Shown: positions 24,336 to 33,923 of the stretch, piece after piece
Position numbering within the stretch: the stretch's first letter is position 1
Layout of the letters: every line of letters starts with the position of its first letter
From: Gammaproteobacteria bacterium
GTDB lineage: Bacteria > Pseudomonadota > Gammaproteobacteria > Xanthomonadales > Marinicellaceae
Reading direction: 5' to 3'
Assembly: GCA_024280395.1 (NCBI GenBank)
Contig: JAJRQG010000137.1
Coordinates: 1 to 40,282, forward strand
Length of the DNA: 40,282 nucleotides
Notes under the pieces: generated by a model
Seen by the model: the letters and a program-made list of their open reading frames with translations, nothing else
Database searches by the model: none
What the model was told of the DNA's origin: nothing
Position numbers and translations under genes: made by a program

Positions 24336-24565
24336 AATACAAGTCTGGGAAAGAAGTTAAACTATTTGATCGGGTTGTTATTGAAAACGGCAAAAAACCA
24401 GGTATTGTTCATGCCATTATTGAGACACAAGTGGACATGAAGCAATGGGGAGTTGAGGTAAAAGGGTTGATGCTTGAATCTAAACCTTTTGGCATGGTGT
24501 TTTGGCCTGAAACAGAAGAATCAGCGGTGTTATTTTGTCGCTTTAATCCAGAGGGTGAGATATAA
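24332..24565 (+). CDS. Small hypothetical cytoplasmic protein
   Basis: This 77-residue protein has a strand-rich pattern: GKEVKLFDRVVIENGKKPG then IVHAIIETQ, later GMVFWPE, a DxV-x-G-x-pG-x-V arrangement typical of small SH3-like barrels. The family is not recognised. It has a GGAGAG ribosome site inside the preceding gene and overlaps it by four bases. Its stop codon lies in the first copy of a 23-base direct repeat (24562-24584). Confidence 0.6.
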   Translation: MKYKSGKEVKLFDRVVIENGKKPGIVHAIIETQVDMKQWGVEVKGLMLESKPFGMVFWPETEESAVLFCRFNPEGEI

Positions 24566-24722
24566 ATCAAGCGAAACTTTGTTAAAAAGTAATATATTGA
24601 AATATCTAACCAGTCTTAAAGCAGGTTTTTTTTAACAAAAAGAACTCATACGGGTAAAATCCACCTTGAAAACTGATAGAGGTAGTAGTGGTCAGAACTA
24701 TAAATCAATCGAAACTTTGTTA
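24562..24722. repeat. 23-base direct repeat, copies 138 bases apart
   Basis: Copies at 24562-24584 and 24700-24722 start ATAAATCAA and share CGAAACTTTGTTA; they differ at one base. The first copy carries the stop codon of the preceding gene. The 115 bases between them hold no gene. A segmental duplication of the gene end, or the scar of an insertion, would explain it. Confidence 0.6.
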
Positions 24723-24744
24723 TATTTAATTGGTCATAATCACC

Positions 24745-25338
24745 ATGAAAACAATAATTTTACTCATTTTTTTTCTAAGTTCACAAAAGACATTCGCTGA
24801 TGATTTTGCAGACAGCTTTGTTAAAGCTGCATTAGAAAGAACCAAACACCTGGTTATTTATAATGGGGCTTATCGTTCAATGGCTTATCCCAATGGTGAT
24901 GTGCCTGCCAATATTGGTGTATGTACCGATGTGGTGATTCGCTCTTATCGTGGGATAGGTACTGATTTACAGCAGTTGGTTCATGAAGACATGCTGGCCA
25001 ATTTTTCAACCTATCCCTCCAAAAGAATGTGGGACTTAAAACAACCTGACTCTAATATTGATCACAGGCGTGTACCCAATTTGCAAACCTTTTTTAAGAG
25101 ACATGGCCAAGTATTGCCCATAAGTTTTGATTCCAAAGATTACCAAGCAGGCGATTTGGTGACTTGGATGGTTTCAGGGAATTTGCCTCATATTGGTATT
25201 GTCACCAACCAAATAAACAGTGAAACAGGCCATCCTTTTATTGTGCACAATATTGGGTTGGGACCGAGAAAAGAGGATATGCTGTTTGATTATAAAATTA
25301 CTGGGCATTATAAATATCTACCTCAATCGTATAAATAA
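24745..25338 (+). CDS. DUF1287 (YijF-like) secreted protein
   Basis: The 197-residue product begins with a signal peptide (MKTIILLIFFLSSQKTFA, cut before DDF). A DUF1287 domain follows: YNGAYRSMAYPNGDVPANIG, CTDVVIRSYRG, then RRVPNLQTFF, DLVTWMV, HIGIV and VHNIGLGPRKED. The Cys in GVCTDV and the two His fit an NlpC/P60-like papain fold, so a periplasmic amidase or peptidase activity is plausible but not shown. I chose the ATG at 24745 because it begins the signal peptide; a TTG at 24730 is in frame. The ending FDYKITGHYKYLP is conserved in the family. Confidence 0.85.
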   Translation: MKTIILLIFFLSSQKTFADDFADSFVKAALERTKHLVIYNGAYRSMAYPNGDVPANIGVCTDVVIRSYRGIGTDLQQLVHEDMLANFSTYPSKRMWDLKQPDSNIDHRRVPNLQTFFKRHGQVLPISFDSKDYQAGDLVTWMVSGNLPHIGIVTNQINSETGHPFIVHNIGLGPRKEDMLFDYKITGHYKYLPQSYK

Positions 25339-25464
25339 TTCTAAGAGCATTAGATTTTATTGATTACTACAATAATTTGTTAACTAATTTTTAAGTTTAA
25401 TTGTCCTATTGTTAATTGTAATTTGTATATGTTACTGTCTATAAGAACATATCAGAGAAAAATT

Positions 25465-28400
25465 ATGATTAAACCGTTATTGTTAGTGATTGCAATATTT
25501 GCCAGTGGCTTTTGTTTAGCTAAATCCGATGTAGCCAATGAGCAATCTTCTGATGGTTGGATGAGTTCTATTCAGACCCAAATTGAAGACAAGGAATACT
25601 TTATTTCAAAAACCAACAAAGGAATCCAAGCACCCAATCGCAAGCACAATCTGCGTACATACTTCAGCGATTCCGGTATCGAAGTTTCTTCTCGCACGAC
25701 TAACGACTCTTCAACTCTTTTAAAAATGAGCTACGTGGGGATTTATCGCGTAGGAAATATAAACCATATTGATGAAAAAAAATTAGCCAATAGTGTGACT
25801 TACAATGATAACTTGGTAACAATTAAACATAACAATGAAGTAGATGAGTGGTATATCAACAGCCGCAAAGGTTTAGAACATGGTTTTAATCTTAATAAAC
25901 GGCTAAATGACAAGGGATTATTACATTTAACCATTGAAGTATTACAAGCCGAAGTATTACAAAAAGGTAAAGATTTGAGCATTCAATTAAAAGATGGCCG
26001 TCAACTGGATTATAAAAAACTGATTATCGTTGATGGCAATAAGAAAAAACTTCCAGCAAGTTTAGTCAAAATCAGCAAACACAAATTTCAAATTCAATTG
26101 AATGATTCTAATGCACAATATCCCATCGTTATTGATCCTATTTTGACCAGTACCGCAGATGCACAGATGGAATCCAATGAAGCAGGGGCTTTTATGGGAG
26201 TTGGCTTAGGAGTAGCGGGCGATGTTAATGGTGATGGTTATTCTGATGTGATTGTTGGTGCGCGAAATTTTGATGGGGGAGCAGCAGATTCTGGTGCCGC
26301 TTTTGTTTATCATGGAAGTGCCAGTGGCGTTTCTGCATCATTTGCCATTCAACTAGATGGTACTCAAACAGATGCCTTGTTTGGTAATGCCACAACTACA
26401 GCAGGTGATGTGAATGGAGATGGTTATTCAGATATTATTGTGAGTTCTCCAAACCATGTGACCCCAGGAGCAGATGAAGGAACCGTTTTTATTTATTATG
26501 GAAGCTCTTCTGGTATCACGACAAATAATACCAGTCAATTAATTGTCAACGAGAGCGCATTTCAGTTTGGTATCAGTGCATCTGGAGCTGGAGATGTTAA
26601 TGGAGATGGTTATGCCGATGTGGTGGTTGGAGCGACTAAGGGTGATACGATGAATGTGATTGAAGGTGCTGTTTTTATTTTCCAAGGAGGTGTAAATGGT
26701 ATCGGTAATAATTTTTCGACCAAAATAGTGACCAATCAAAGTAATGCCTTATTTGGTGTTCGGGTATCAGGAGCAGGCGATGTAAATGCTGATGGGTATG
26801 CTGATATTATTGTTGGCGCAAGAGATTATGACAATGGAAATGGTGCTGAAGGCAGTGCTTTTATCTACCATGGTAGTGCCAACGGCATTGGTACCAATTT
26901 TTCTAGTATTTTGGAAAGTGGCCAAGTTGGTTCTCTATTTGGAGAAAGTGTTTCTGGCGCAGGAGATGTAAACGGTGATGGCTACGCCGATGTGATTGTG
27001 GGTGCAATCCAGTTTACCAATGGTCAGTCCAAGGAAGGAGCAGCTTTTGTTTATCATGGCAGTGCCAGTGGTATTCAATCCACAGCGGTATTACAACTTG
27101 AGAGTAATCAACAGGATGCAGACTTTGGTAGACGTGTTGCCGATGCTGGCGATATCAATGGTGATGGCTATGGAGATGTCATTATTGGATCATCGTTTTT
27201 TTCCAACGGACAAAATAGAGAAGGTGTTGCTTTTGTCTATTTAGGCAGTGCAACAGGTCTACTGGCAACTGCTAATAAAATGTTGGAATTCAACCAAGCC
27301 AATGCTACTTTTGGTGGCAGAGTGGCAGGAGCTGGGGATGTTAATGGTGATGGATATGCCGATGTGACTGTGGGCGCATTCCGATACAGTAATGGTGAAG
27401 TAGAAGAAGGAGCAGCTTTTGTCTATCATGGTGGAGCAGGTGGCATTGTTGATACAATTAATGCTCAATTGGAAATCGATCAAAGTTGTATTAGTGATTT
27501 ATGTCCAAATTTGGGATTGAGTGTTGATGGAGCAGGCGATGTTAATGGCGATGGTTTTGCGGATGTGATTGTGGGGGCAAGAGGTTTTGATAACGGTGAG
27601 GAAGATGAAGGAGCTGCTTTTATTTATCATGGTAGCAATACAGGGCTAAATGCATCTTTTACAACCATGTTAGAGAGCGACCAAGCAGGTTCCAATTTTG
27701 GACTCTATGTTTCAAGAGCCGGTGATGTCAACGGAGATGGTTTTGGCGATGTAATCGTTGGAGCTTCATTGTATGACAACGGTGAAGTTGATGAAGGTAC
27801 TGCCTTTATTTATCATGGAAGTGTCAGCGGTGTGAATGCCAGCTATAATAAATTATTGCAAGTTGATCAGGCGGGTGCTGAATTTGGGTCACGGGTTTCT
27901 ACCGCTGGCGATGTCAATGGTGATGGATTTTCAGATGTTATAATTGGTTCAAGGCTTTTCGATAATGGTGGAGTTGATAACATTGGCGCTGCCTTTGTTT
28001 TTCATGGCAGCACCAATGGAATTTCAAATGTTTTTAGCAGTCATTTAGAGAGTAATCAAGCCGATTCGTTGTTTGGAGTGGTCTCTGATGCTGGTGATAT
28101 TAATGGCGATGGTTATGGAGATGTTATTGTTGGGGCACGTTGGTATGATGATAGTAAAACAAATGAAGGCGCAGCTTTTATATACCTAGGTAGTGCCAAT
28201 GGCATTAATCCTGTTTTTTCCACACATCTGCAGATCAATCAAGTAAATTACTGGTTCGGAGAAAGCGTTTCATCAGCGGGCGATGTCAATGGTGATGGTT
28301 ATGCCGATGTGATTATTGGTGCACTTGCTCACAATGGTGGGAATAATACCACTGGTTCGGTGTATATTTATCATGGCAGTTCAGCAGGCATTGATAGCAA

Positions 28401-29196
28401 TTTCGCCATTAAATTATCAAGTGACCAAGCAGATTCTCAGTATGGCAGAAGTGTTAGCAGTGCAGGCGATATTAATGGTGATGGCTTTGATGATATATTG
28501 GTCGGGTCGCCAGATTACAATACTACTTATATTAATGAAGGTGCTGTATTTACCTATTTTGGTAGCACAACAGGTGTTTCTGATAATAATAACAATCCAT
28601 TGGTCAGTAATCAAGCGTATGCAAGTTTTGGCTATGGCACTGCTGGTGCAGGAGATATAAATGGCGATGGTTTTGCTGATATTGTTGTGGGGTCTTTTCG
28701 ATATGATAATGGCGAGACAGATGAGGGAGCGGTTTTTGTTTACTTGGGAAACAGTGTTGGACGGTTACAAATGCTACAACAAAAAAACAGCGATGACAGT
28801 TTAATTCCCAAGGGACAATTGGCTTCCAGTTCTGATGAATATAAAGTAGCTATCATCGCTAATTCTTCAAGTGGAAGAGAATTAGTGAAACTTGAAATAC
28901 AAACTTGTGAGTTTGATGTTGGCTTTGAAGATATTACTTGTATCACAACGGTTAGCAATAACTGGCAAGATACTGGGGTGACTGGTTCGGTTAGTATGTC
29001 TGAATTGGTTACGGGTTTAATGTCGAATACTTCTTATCATTGGCGTGCAAGAGTTTTGCACAAGCCTTTAACAACGTCGGTAATTACACCGGTTTTTAGT
29101 CCTTGGTTTCGGTTGGGTGCCAGTAACAATGCGGTTGATTTTAAAACCCGTAAAACTGACCTTATGTTTGCAGATGGGTTTGAATTGATACCATAA
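25465..29196 (+). CDS. Secreted FG-GAP repeat (integrin-alpha-like) protein
   Basis: A 1243-residue exported protein with signal peptide MIKPLLLVIAIFASGFCLA. About 210 residues of non-repeat sequence precede 14 FG-GAP repeats. Each repeat has the calcium-binding core AGDVNGDGYxDVIVGA and recurs about every 62-65 residues, between about 240 and 1100. Such repeats fold into beta-propellers; 14 would make two seven-bladed ones. A fibronectin-like stretch follows, and the C-terminus ends DLMFADGFE plus three residues, a motif shared with two other exported proteins here. Adhesion or surface binding is likely but unproven. The start at 25465 begins the signal peptide; the frame is open from 25423. 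Near-identical DNA repeats may vary by recombination. Confidence 0.88.
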   Translation: MIKPLLLVIAIFASGFCLAKSDVANEQSSDGWMSSIQTQIEDKEYFISKTNKGIQAPNRKHNLRTYFSDSGIEVSSRTTNDSSTLLKMSYVGIYRVGNINHIDEKKLANSVTYNDNLVTIKHNNEVDEWYINSRKGLEHGFNLNKRLNDKGLLHLTIEVLQAEVLQKGKDLSIQLKDGRQLDYKKLIIVDGNKKKLPASLVKISKHKFQIQLNDSNAQYPIVIDPILTSTADAQMESNEAGAFMGVGLGVAGDVNGDGYSDVIVGARNFDGGAADSGAAFVYHGSASGVSASFAIQLDGTQTDALFGNATTTAGDVNGDGYSDIIVSSPNHVTPGADEGTVFIYYGSSSGITTNNTSQLIVNESAFQFGISASGAGDVNGDGYADVVVGATKGDTMNVIEGAVFIFQGGVNGIGNNFSTKIVTNQSNALFGVRVSGAGDVNADGYADIIVGARDYDNGNGAEGSAFIYHGSANGIGTNFSSILESGQVGSLFGESVSGAGDVNGDGYADVIVGAIQFTNGQSKEGAAFVYHGSASGIQSTAVLQLESNQQDADFGRRVADAGDINGDGYGDVIIGSSFFSNGQNREGVAFVYLGSATGLLATANKMLEFNQANATFGGRVAGAGDVNGDGYADVTVGAFRYSNGEVEEGAAFVYHGGAGGIVDTINAQLEIDQSCISDLCPNLGLSVDGAGDVNGDGFADVIVGARGFDNGEEDEGAAFIYHGSNTGLNASFTTMLESDQAGSNFGLYVSRAGDVNGDGFGDVIVGASLYDNGEVDEGTAFIYHGSVSGVNASYNKLLQVDQAGAEFGSRVSTAGDVNGDGFSDVIIGSRLFDNGGVDNIGAAFVFHGSTNGISNVFSSHLESNQADSLFGVVSDAGDINGDGYGDVIVGARWYDDSKTNEGAAFIYLGSANGINPVFSTHLQINQVNYWFGESVSSAGDVNGDGYADVIIGALAHNGGNNTTGSVYIYHGSSAGIDSNFAIKLSSDQADSQYGRSVSSAGDINGDGFDDILVGSPDYNTTYINEGAVFTYFGSTTGVSDNNNNPLVSNQAYASFGYGTAGAGDINGDGFADIVVGSFRYDNGETDEGAVFVYLGNSVGRLQMLQQKNSDDSLIPKGQLASSSDEYKVAIIANSSSGRELVKLEIQTCEFDVGFEDITCITTVSNNWQDTGVTGSVSMSELVTGLMSNTSYHWRARVLHKPLTTSVITPVFSPWFRLGASNNAVDFKTRKTDLMFADGFELIP

Positions 29197-29220
29197 GGCA
29201 TTTAATAAAGTTAATAGTGG

Positions 29221-29248
29221 TTTTCAATAGAAATAATTGCGGTATAAT
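29221..29248 (+). promoter_or_regulatory. Promoter of the SufU/rhomboid operon
   Basis: TTTTCA (29221-29226) and a perfect TATAAT (29243-29248) are separated by 16 bases, 43 bases before the ATG of the iron-sulfur scaffold gene. Confidence 0.45.
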
Positions 29249-29290
29249 ATGTGGCTATAAACTATTTACATTGGATAGCATTTCACTGCC

Positions 29291-29734
29291 ATGGATATCA
29301 AAAAACTCTACAAACAAACCATTCTTGATCACAATCGAAACCCAAGAAACTACGGAACTCCTGAAACATTCACCCATAAGGCTGAAGGCTTGAATGCGAT
29401 TTGTGGTGATCAGGTCTTTGTTTATCTAACCATTGAAAACGATGTGATTGAGGTTGTCCATTTCGATGGAGAAAGTTGTGCCATATCAACGGCTTCTTCA
29501 TCATTAATGACCGAGTTTATTCAAGGAAAGACTGTTGAGCAAGCACAAAGCCTATTCAAAGATTTTTGTTTGTTGATGGATAGAAAGAAAGGGATTGAAT
29601 CGATTGAATCTTTAGAAGGTGTCAATGCCTTGGCTGGTGTGAAGAGTTTTCCGGCCAGAATTAAATCTGCTACCTTGTGTTGGCATGCGATGAATGCAGC
29701 TATAATAGGTGAAGAAACCACAACTACTGAATAA
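29291..29734 (+). CDS. SufU/NifU-type iron-sulfur cluster scaffold protein
   Basis: A 147-residue protein of the U-type scaffold family. The metal site is formed by Cys38 and Asp40 in ICGD, Cys63 in GESCAIS and Cys130 in TLCWHAM. The N-terminal YKQTILDHNRNPRNYG is typical. In the SUF system SufU accepts sulfur from SufS, usually as a zinc protein. The partners sufBCDS are not in the window, so this is either a stray copy or separated from its operon. It leads a probable three-gene unit with the rhomboid protease (15-base gap) and the zinc-finger protein. Confidence 0.88.
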   Translation: MDIKKLYKQTILDHNRNPRNYGTPETFTHKAEGLNAICGDQVFVYLTIENDVIEVVHFDGESCAISTASSSLMTEFIQGKTVEQAQSLFKDFCLLMDRKKGIESIESLEGVNALAGVKSFPARIKSATLCWHAMNAAIIGEETTTTE

Positions 29735-29749
29735 TGGAATAACAAACCT

Positions 29750-31192
29750 ATGTTAATCATCCCTACCGAAAAACGATTTGACTGGAAACATGCCCCCGTG
29801 GTTTTGTCTATTTTAGTGGTGCTAAATGTCATCATTTTTTTTGGTTATCAGTTTGGGGATGATACAAAGGTTTATAAAGCTTTAATTAATTATAAAAATC
29901 AGAATTTTTTAGAAGCAGAATGGCCGGTTTATAAAGAGTATTTGTCCAATAACAATGAAACCAGCCGATTAGAACTGGATCAAGAGCTTTACAATAACAG
30001 GTTGAACCTGAACAGTGAGTACCGCCTATTGTATAATATTGTTTCAGATCAAGATTTTTATAATCATTTAGATGCCAATTCATACAATTTATTTAGTTTA
30101 AGTTATTTAGAAAAGTGGGCTGTTCCTCGGTTAGAAATTTACAAGCAGATTCGCTCGGTCAGTTCTTTGGCTTTCGGTTTGATTCCTAAAGATTTTAGCG
30201 TGGTGACTGTTATCTCTCATCAGTTTTTACATGGCAGTATTATGCATTTGTTGGGCAATATGTTTTTCTTGATTATCTGTGGATTTGCCGTAGAGGCTGC
30301 CATTGGTCATGTTCGTTTTCTTTTATACTATCTGACATCGGGTATTGTTGGTGGTTTGTTGTTTACATTTATGGATCCGTCTAGTTTGCAACCATTGGTT
30401 GGTGCTTCAGGTGCTATTTCTGGCGTTATGGCGATGTATCTTGGTGTATTTCGATTTAAGAAGATAGAGTTCTTTTATTGGTTTTTTGTGTTTGTTGGTT
30501 ATTTTAGAGCACCTGCTTTATTGATCTTACCTTTTTATATTGGTAAAGAAATGTATTCATATTTTAATGACACAGGCTCAAATGTTGCATTTATGGCGCA
30601 TATTGGTGGTTTCGTGGCAGGTGGAATTTTAATGGCTCTGACCTATTTTATTAAACCCGATGTATTTAATGAAGAGTACATTGAAGAGGATCAAGATTTG
30701 CCCAAATTACAAAAAGATTTAGCAAAAGTATACGATTATATTTCAAAGTCTCGATTGGTGTCGGCAGTAAATGCACTAAATCTAGTGGTTAAAGAACATG
30801 GGGTGACTTTTGAGCGGACTTTGTTGCGTTTTAGATTGCTGAAAATGTTAAAAAACCCCAATTCAAATAAGGCTTTGGATGATTTGATTACCATGCAAAG
30901 ATTAAAGCCTTTTGAACAAGATAAATTGGTGAAACTCTGGGAAGAAAACGAGGACATTCAACAGCAAATAAGTACAGATGATTTGTATAAATTTGGTTGG
31001 AACTTGGCCAACAATAACCACAGTTCTACTTCAGAAAATATATTTAATCAGTTAAATGAATTCAATATAAAACATCCTACATTGGGCATGTTCGCAAGAA
31101 AACTGTCTGTGATTTTTGGAAAGTTAGGTGATAAAGATAAAAAACAACATTATGAACTATTGGCTTCAGAATTATTGCAAGGAAAAAGCTAA
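29750..31192 (+). CDS. Rhomboid-family intramembrane serine protease with extended ends
   Basis: The 480-residue protein has a rhomboid core: HGSIMHLLGN (161-170), the catalytic Ser220 in GASGAISG, and the catalytic His284 in HIGGFVAGG. About 100 residues of soluble sequence are inserted between the first membrane helix (about 15-34) and the core. A C-terminal helical cytoplasmic domain of about 180 residues follows the last helix. It cleaves membrane proteins within the bilayer; its substrate is unknown. The stop and the next start share one base (TAATG), so it is tightly coupled to the following gene. Confidence 0.9.
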   Translation: MLIIPTEKRFDWKHAPVVLSILVVLNVIIFFGYQFGDDTKVYKALINYKNQNFLEAEWPVYKEYLSNNNETSRLELDQELYNNRLNLNSEYRLLYNIVSDQDFYNHLDANSYNLFSLSYLEKWAVPRLEIYKQIRSVSSLAFGLIPKDFSVVTVISHQFLHGSIMHLLGNMFFLIICGFAVEAAIGHVRFLLYYLTSGIVGGLLFTFMDPSSLQPLVGASGAISGVMAMYLGVFRFKKIEFFYWFFVFVGYFRAPALLILPFYIGKEMYSYFNDTGSNVAFMAHIGGFVAGGILMALTYFIKPDVFNEEYIEEDQDLPKLQKDLAKVYDYISKSRLVSAVNALNLVVKEHGVTFERTLLRFRLLKMLKNPNSNKALDDLITMQRLKPFEQDKLVKLWEENEDIQQQISTDDLYKFGWNLANNNHSSTSENIFNQLNEFNIKHPTLGMFARKLSVIFGKLGDKDKKQHYELLASELLQGKS

Positions 31193-32526
31193 TGGAATAT
31201 TGTAAATATCATCCAGTAGTTACTGCCACTCACCAATGTACAAACTGCCATACTTTTAATTGTGATGACTGTTGTCATTATGCAAGTAGAAGCTCAGAAG
31301 CAAGTTGTTATTTGTGCCGAAATGAATTAGATAGTTTGGGTGTTAGTAATAATGTCACGCCTTTTTGGCGCAGACTGCAAGAAAGTTTTGCTTACCCTGT
31401 TAATTTTGAATCAATTTTGTTGATAGTAGGACTAGCCATCTTAACCGCAATTTCTAGTTACTTGCCTTTTAGCTTTTTGATTAATTTATTATTAACCAGT
31501 GCGCTTTTGAAATATAGTTTTAGTTGCCTAGAACATACTTCACATGGAATTTTAAAAGCACCAGATGTGACTGAAGCCTATGGAGGGGGATTTGGACTTG
31601 CTCTACAAGTTATATTTATGGTGATAGCTGTTACCGGAATCATTTGGTTGACTAGCTATTTTTTAGGCAACATGTTGGCCAGTATTGTTGCTATTGTATT
31701 AATTGCTGGGTTTCCTGCGATGATGATTAACTTTGCGATGACTGAAAATATGTTTCAAGCACTCAATCCAATAAATATGTTGAATATGATGGGATCGGTT
31801 GGACTTCCGTATGGTTTGCTGTTGGCATTTATATTGATCATGTCTGGATCTGTTGGTGTTATTAGTCAGTTCATTGGTCATGATTTTTCAGTTGTCTCAT
31901 CTATTTTGCAGTCGATAGTGAGTAATTATTATACGGTTGTGATTTTCCATATGATGGGTTATATGATTTATCAATATCAAGATGAATTGGGTATAGAACG
32001 GAACCGTGTTGTTCTCAATGATAAACCACATAAGACAGTATTAGAAGACAACCTAAGTCATGTTGATGTCTTATTGAAAGAAGGACAATTGGAAGATGCA
32101 ATTGCTATTTATGATGAAGTAATTATGTCAAATCCCAATGAGAAGGGTATCAAATCAAACTTTTTTGAGCTGTTGCTAGAAACAAAAAATACAAAAGTAT
32201 TGGATGATTTCGCACCCAAATATTTTGATTATTTATTGCAGTCAACTAGAGAAGACAAAGTGCCGTTAATTTACAAACGGGTTATAAAAGTAAATCCTAA
32301 ATTCAACCCAGATACAGCAGAACAGCGATTAAAGCTAGCACAAATTTGCCAAAGCCGTGGTGATTCAAAATCTGTAATCAGATTGATCAATGGCTTACAC
32401 AAAAGTCATCCAGCATTCAATCAACTAACAGAAGCCTATACAATGATGGCTAATGCGCTGGATAACTTGCCTAACATGCAAGATCAGGCTGTAAAATGTA
32501 GAAAATTAATTGATGGAATTTCATGA
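31192..32526 (+). CDS. B-box-like zinc finger, multi-span membrane and TPR-like protein
   Basis: This 444-residue protein starts with a Cys/His-rich B-box-like finger: Cys4, His7, Cys16, Cys19, Cys24, Cys27, Cys39 and Cys42. About six hydrophobic segments follow between 73 and 265, then a soluble C-terminal third with TPR-like helices (VLLKEGQLEDAIAIYDEVIM near 300 and later repeats). It is not a named family that I recognise, though similar finger/membrane/TPR layouts occur in proteobacteria. It is translationally coupled to the rhomboid gene, so it may be its partner, adaptor or substrate. It converges on the DUF1501 gene with one base between stops. Confidence 0.75.
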   Translation: MEYCKYHPVVTATHQCTNCHTFNCDDCCHYASRSSEASCYLCRNELDSLGVSNNVTPFWRRLQESFAYPVNFESILLIVGLAILTAISSYLPFSFLINLLLTSALLKYSFSCLEHTSHGILKAPDVTEAYGGGFGLALQVIFMVIAVTGIIWLTSYFLGNMLASIVAIVLIAGFPAMMINFAMTENMFQALNPINMLNMMGSVGLPYGLLLAFILIMSGSVGVISQFIGHDFSVVSSILQSIVSNYYTVVIFHMMGYMIYQYQDELGIERNRVVLNDKPHKTVLEDNLSHVDVLLKEGQLEDAIAIYDEVIMSNPNEKGIKSNFFELLLETKNTKVLDDFAPKYFDYLLQSTREDKVPLIYKRVIKVNPKFNPDTAEQRLKLAQICQSRGDSKSVIRLINGLHKSHPAFNQLTEAYTMMANALDNLPNMQDQAVKCRKLIDGIS

Positions 32527-32527
32527 T

Positions 32528-33904
32528 TTATTCAAAGCTCCCTTTGTATATTAAATCTGAATCATCATTAAAATCAGGTTCTAGTGCAGATCCAGAAACG
32601 ACTCCCATAGGTTTGTATTCTTCTCTTGGAAACCCAGGAAAAATTTGATGAATTTGGTTGTTGTGTAATCTTTTGAGTAATACTTCACTCCACACACTTC
32701 GGTAATCAACAGTGCCACGTAAATCAGCTCCCTGAAACAAATCAGCTGGTGCTAATCCTGGCCATTGGCCATATTGTCGTCCTCCATTGACACCACCGCC
32801 AAGCACTAAAGATGTATTGGCCCAACCATGATCGGTGCCAGCATCACTGTTGTCAAAAGCTCTTCGGCCAAACTCACTGTGAACGATTACAGTGGTTCTA
32901 TCTGACCAAGTGTCACCGCTGGGAGTGGCAACATCTAAATCAGTAAAAAATGCTTTAAGTGCTTCTGACAAATCGCGAACATTGTCATAAAAACCATCGC
33001 CAACAACTAAATTATTTTGCTGGTTATGGGTATCCCAACCACCACGGTCAGCCTGACCAATTCTCAAACCTGTGTCTTGTTTAATTAATTGTGCCAAAGT
33101 TTTCATTTTATCGCCAAAACTGGTTAGTCTACTGGGGTCACTGATTCTAGTTGGATACAGTGCTCCATTGGATGTTGGTGCGTTGAAATCAACCAGCTCA
33201 ACCACTTTAATTGCTGTCATGGCTTGTTCACCTGCTGCATCTAACTCACCAGTTCCTGCTGTGTAAATATCACTCAAAGCCTGTTCTTGATCAGAGTTAA
33301 AGTTACTACTTGTGGTCGTATCAAAGTCAAAGTTATTGGGGTATCTAAGAGTTACTGCTGTGGGCTCTCTTAATAACGAGAAAGTCACATTTGATTCGGT
33401 CACAACAACTGGCAATGGAATAGCTGCTGGGTAATTTGTGGCTGTTTGCAAGTGTCTAGTTAACCAGCCTGTTTGTGTGAATCGGTTGCCGGGGGTTCCT
33501 AATTCTGCATACCTTTCGGCTTCGAAATGGCTGCGATTGACTTCATAGTCAGGTAATCCGCAGGCCCTAATGATAGCCAAATCATTTTGCTGATACAATT
33601 CCTGTAATGGTCCTGCCGCAGGATGTAATCCAAAACCACCACCAACAGAGAGCAGTTGGTTACTGGGTATCATTGTGCCATTTGAACGCAAATTTTCATA
33701 GTTTCCACGATCGGCGTGCCCGTTCATAGGGGTAAATAAACTCAATCCATCCATGCCTCCACGTAAAAAAACAAAGATAAGAATATTGTCTGAATAATTG
33801 TTGGCTGAACCCGTAAATGATATGCCAGGTGCTGCCGTTGCGGCTGTTGCGAGAGTAGTGGCACTCAAGCCCTTTAAAAATTTTCTTCGATTAAATTGAC
33901 TCAT
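32528..33904 (-). CDS. DUF1501 protein, Tat-exported
   Basis: The 458-residue protein has a twin-arginine signal (NRRKFLKGLSA with Arg6-Arg7, then a hydrophobic stretch to about residue 35). The DUF1501 body follows: FVFLRGGMDGLSLFTP, GGWDTHNQQ, and VIVHSEFGRRAFDN, which suggests a relation to the alkaline phosphatase/sulfatase fold. The protein ends DSDLIYKGSFE, resembling the end of two other exported proteins here. The ATG at 33902-33904 has AAGGAG six bases upstream; the frame is open from 33940. It follows the DUF1800 gene by 19 bases. The two families nearly always occur as a pair; their activity is unknown. Confidence 0.88.
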   Translation of the reverse strand: MSQFNRRKFLKGLSATTLATAATAAPGISFTGSANNYSDNILIFVFLRGGMDGLSLFTPMNGHADRGNYENLRSNGTMIPSNQLLSVGGGFGLHPAAGPLQELYQQNDLAIIRACGLPDYEVNRSHFEAERYAELGTPGNRFTQTGWLTRHLQTATNYPAAIPLPVVVTESNVTFSLLREPTAVTLRYPNNFDFDTTTSSNFNSDQEQALSDIYTAGTGELDAAGEQAMTAIKVVELVDFNAPTSNGALYPTRISDPSRLTSFGDKMKTLAQLIKQDTGLRIGQADRGGWDTHNQQNNLVVGDGFYDNVRDLSEALKAFFTDLDVATPSGDTWSDRTTVIVHSEFGRRAFDNSDAGTDHGWANTSLVLGGGVNGGRQYGQWPGLAPADLFQGADLRGTVDYRSVWSEVLLKRLHNNQIHQIFPGFPREEYKPMGVVSGSALEPDFNDDSDLIYKGSFE

Positions 33905-33923
33905 AATTTTCTCCTTATCACTC

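Noticed and set aside
26170-28770. Regularly spaced direct repeats that could suggest a CRISPR array
   Set aside because: The period is about 190 bases, the repeats are diverged, and the frame is open throughout. They encode FG-GAP protein repeats.
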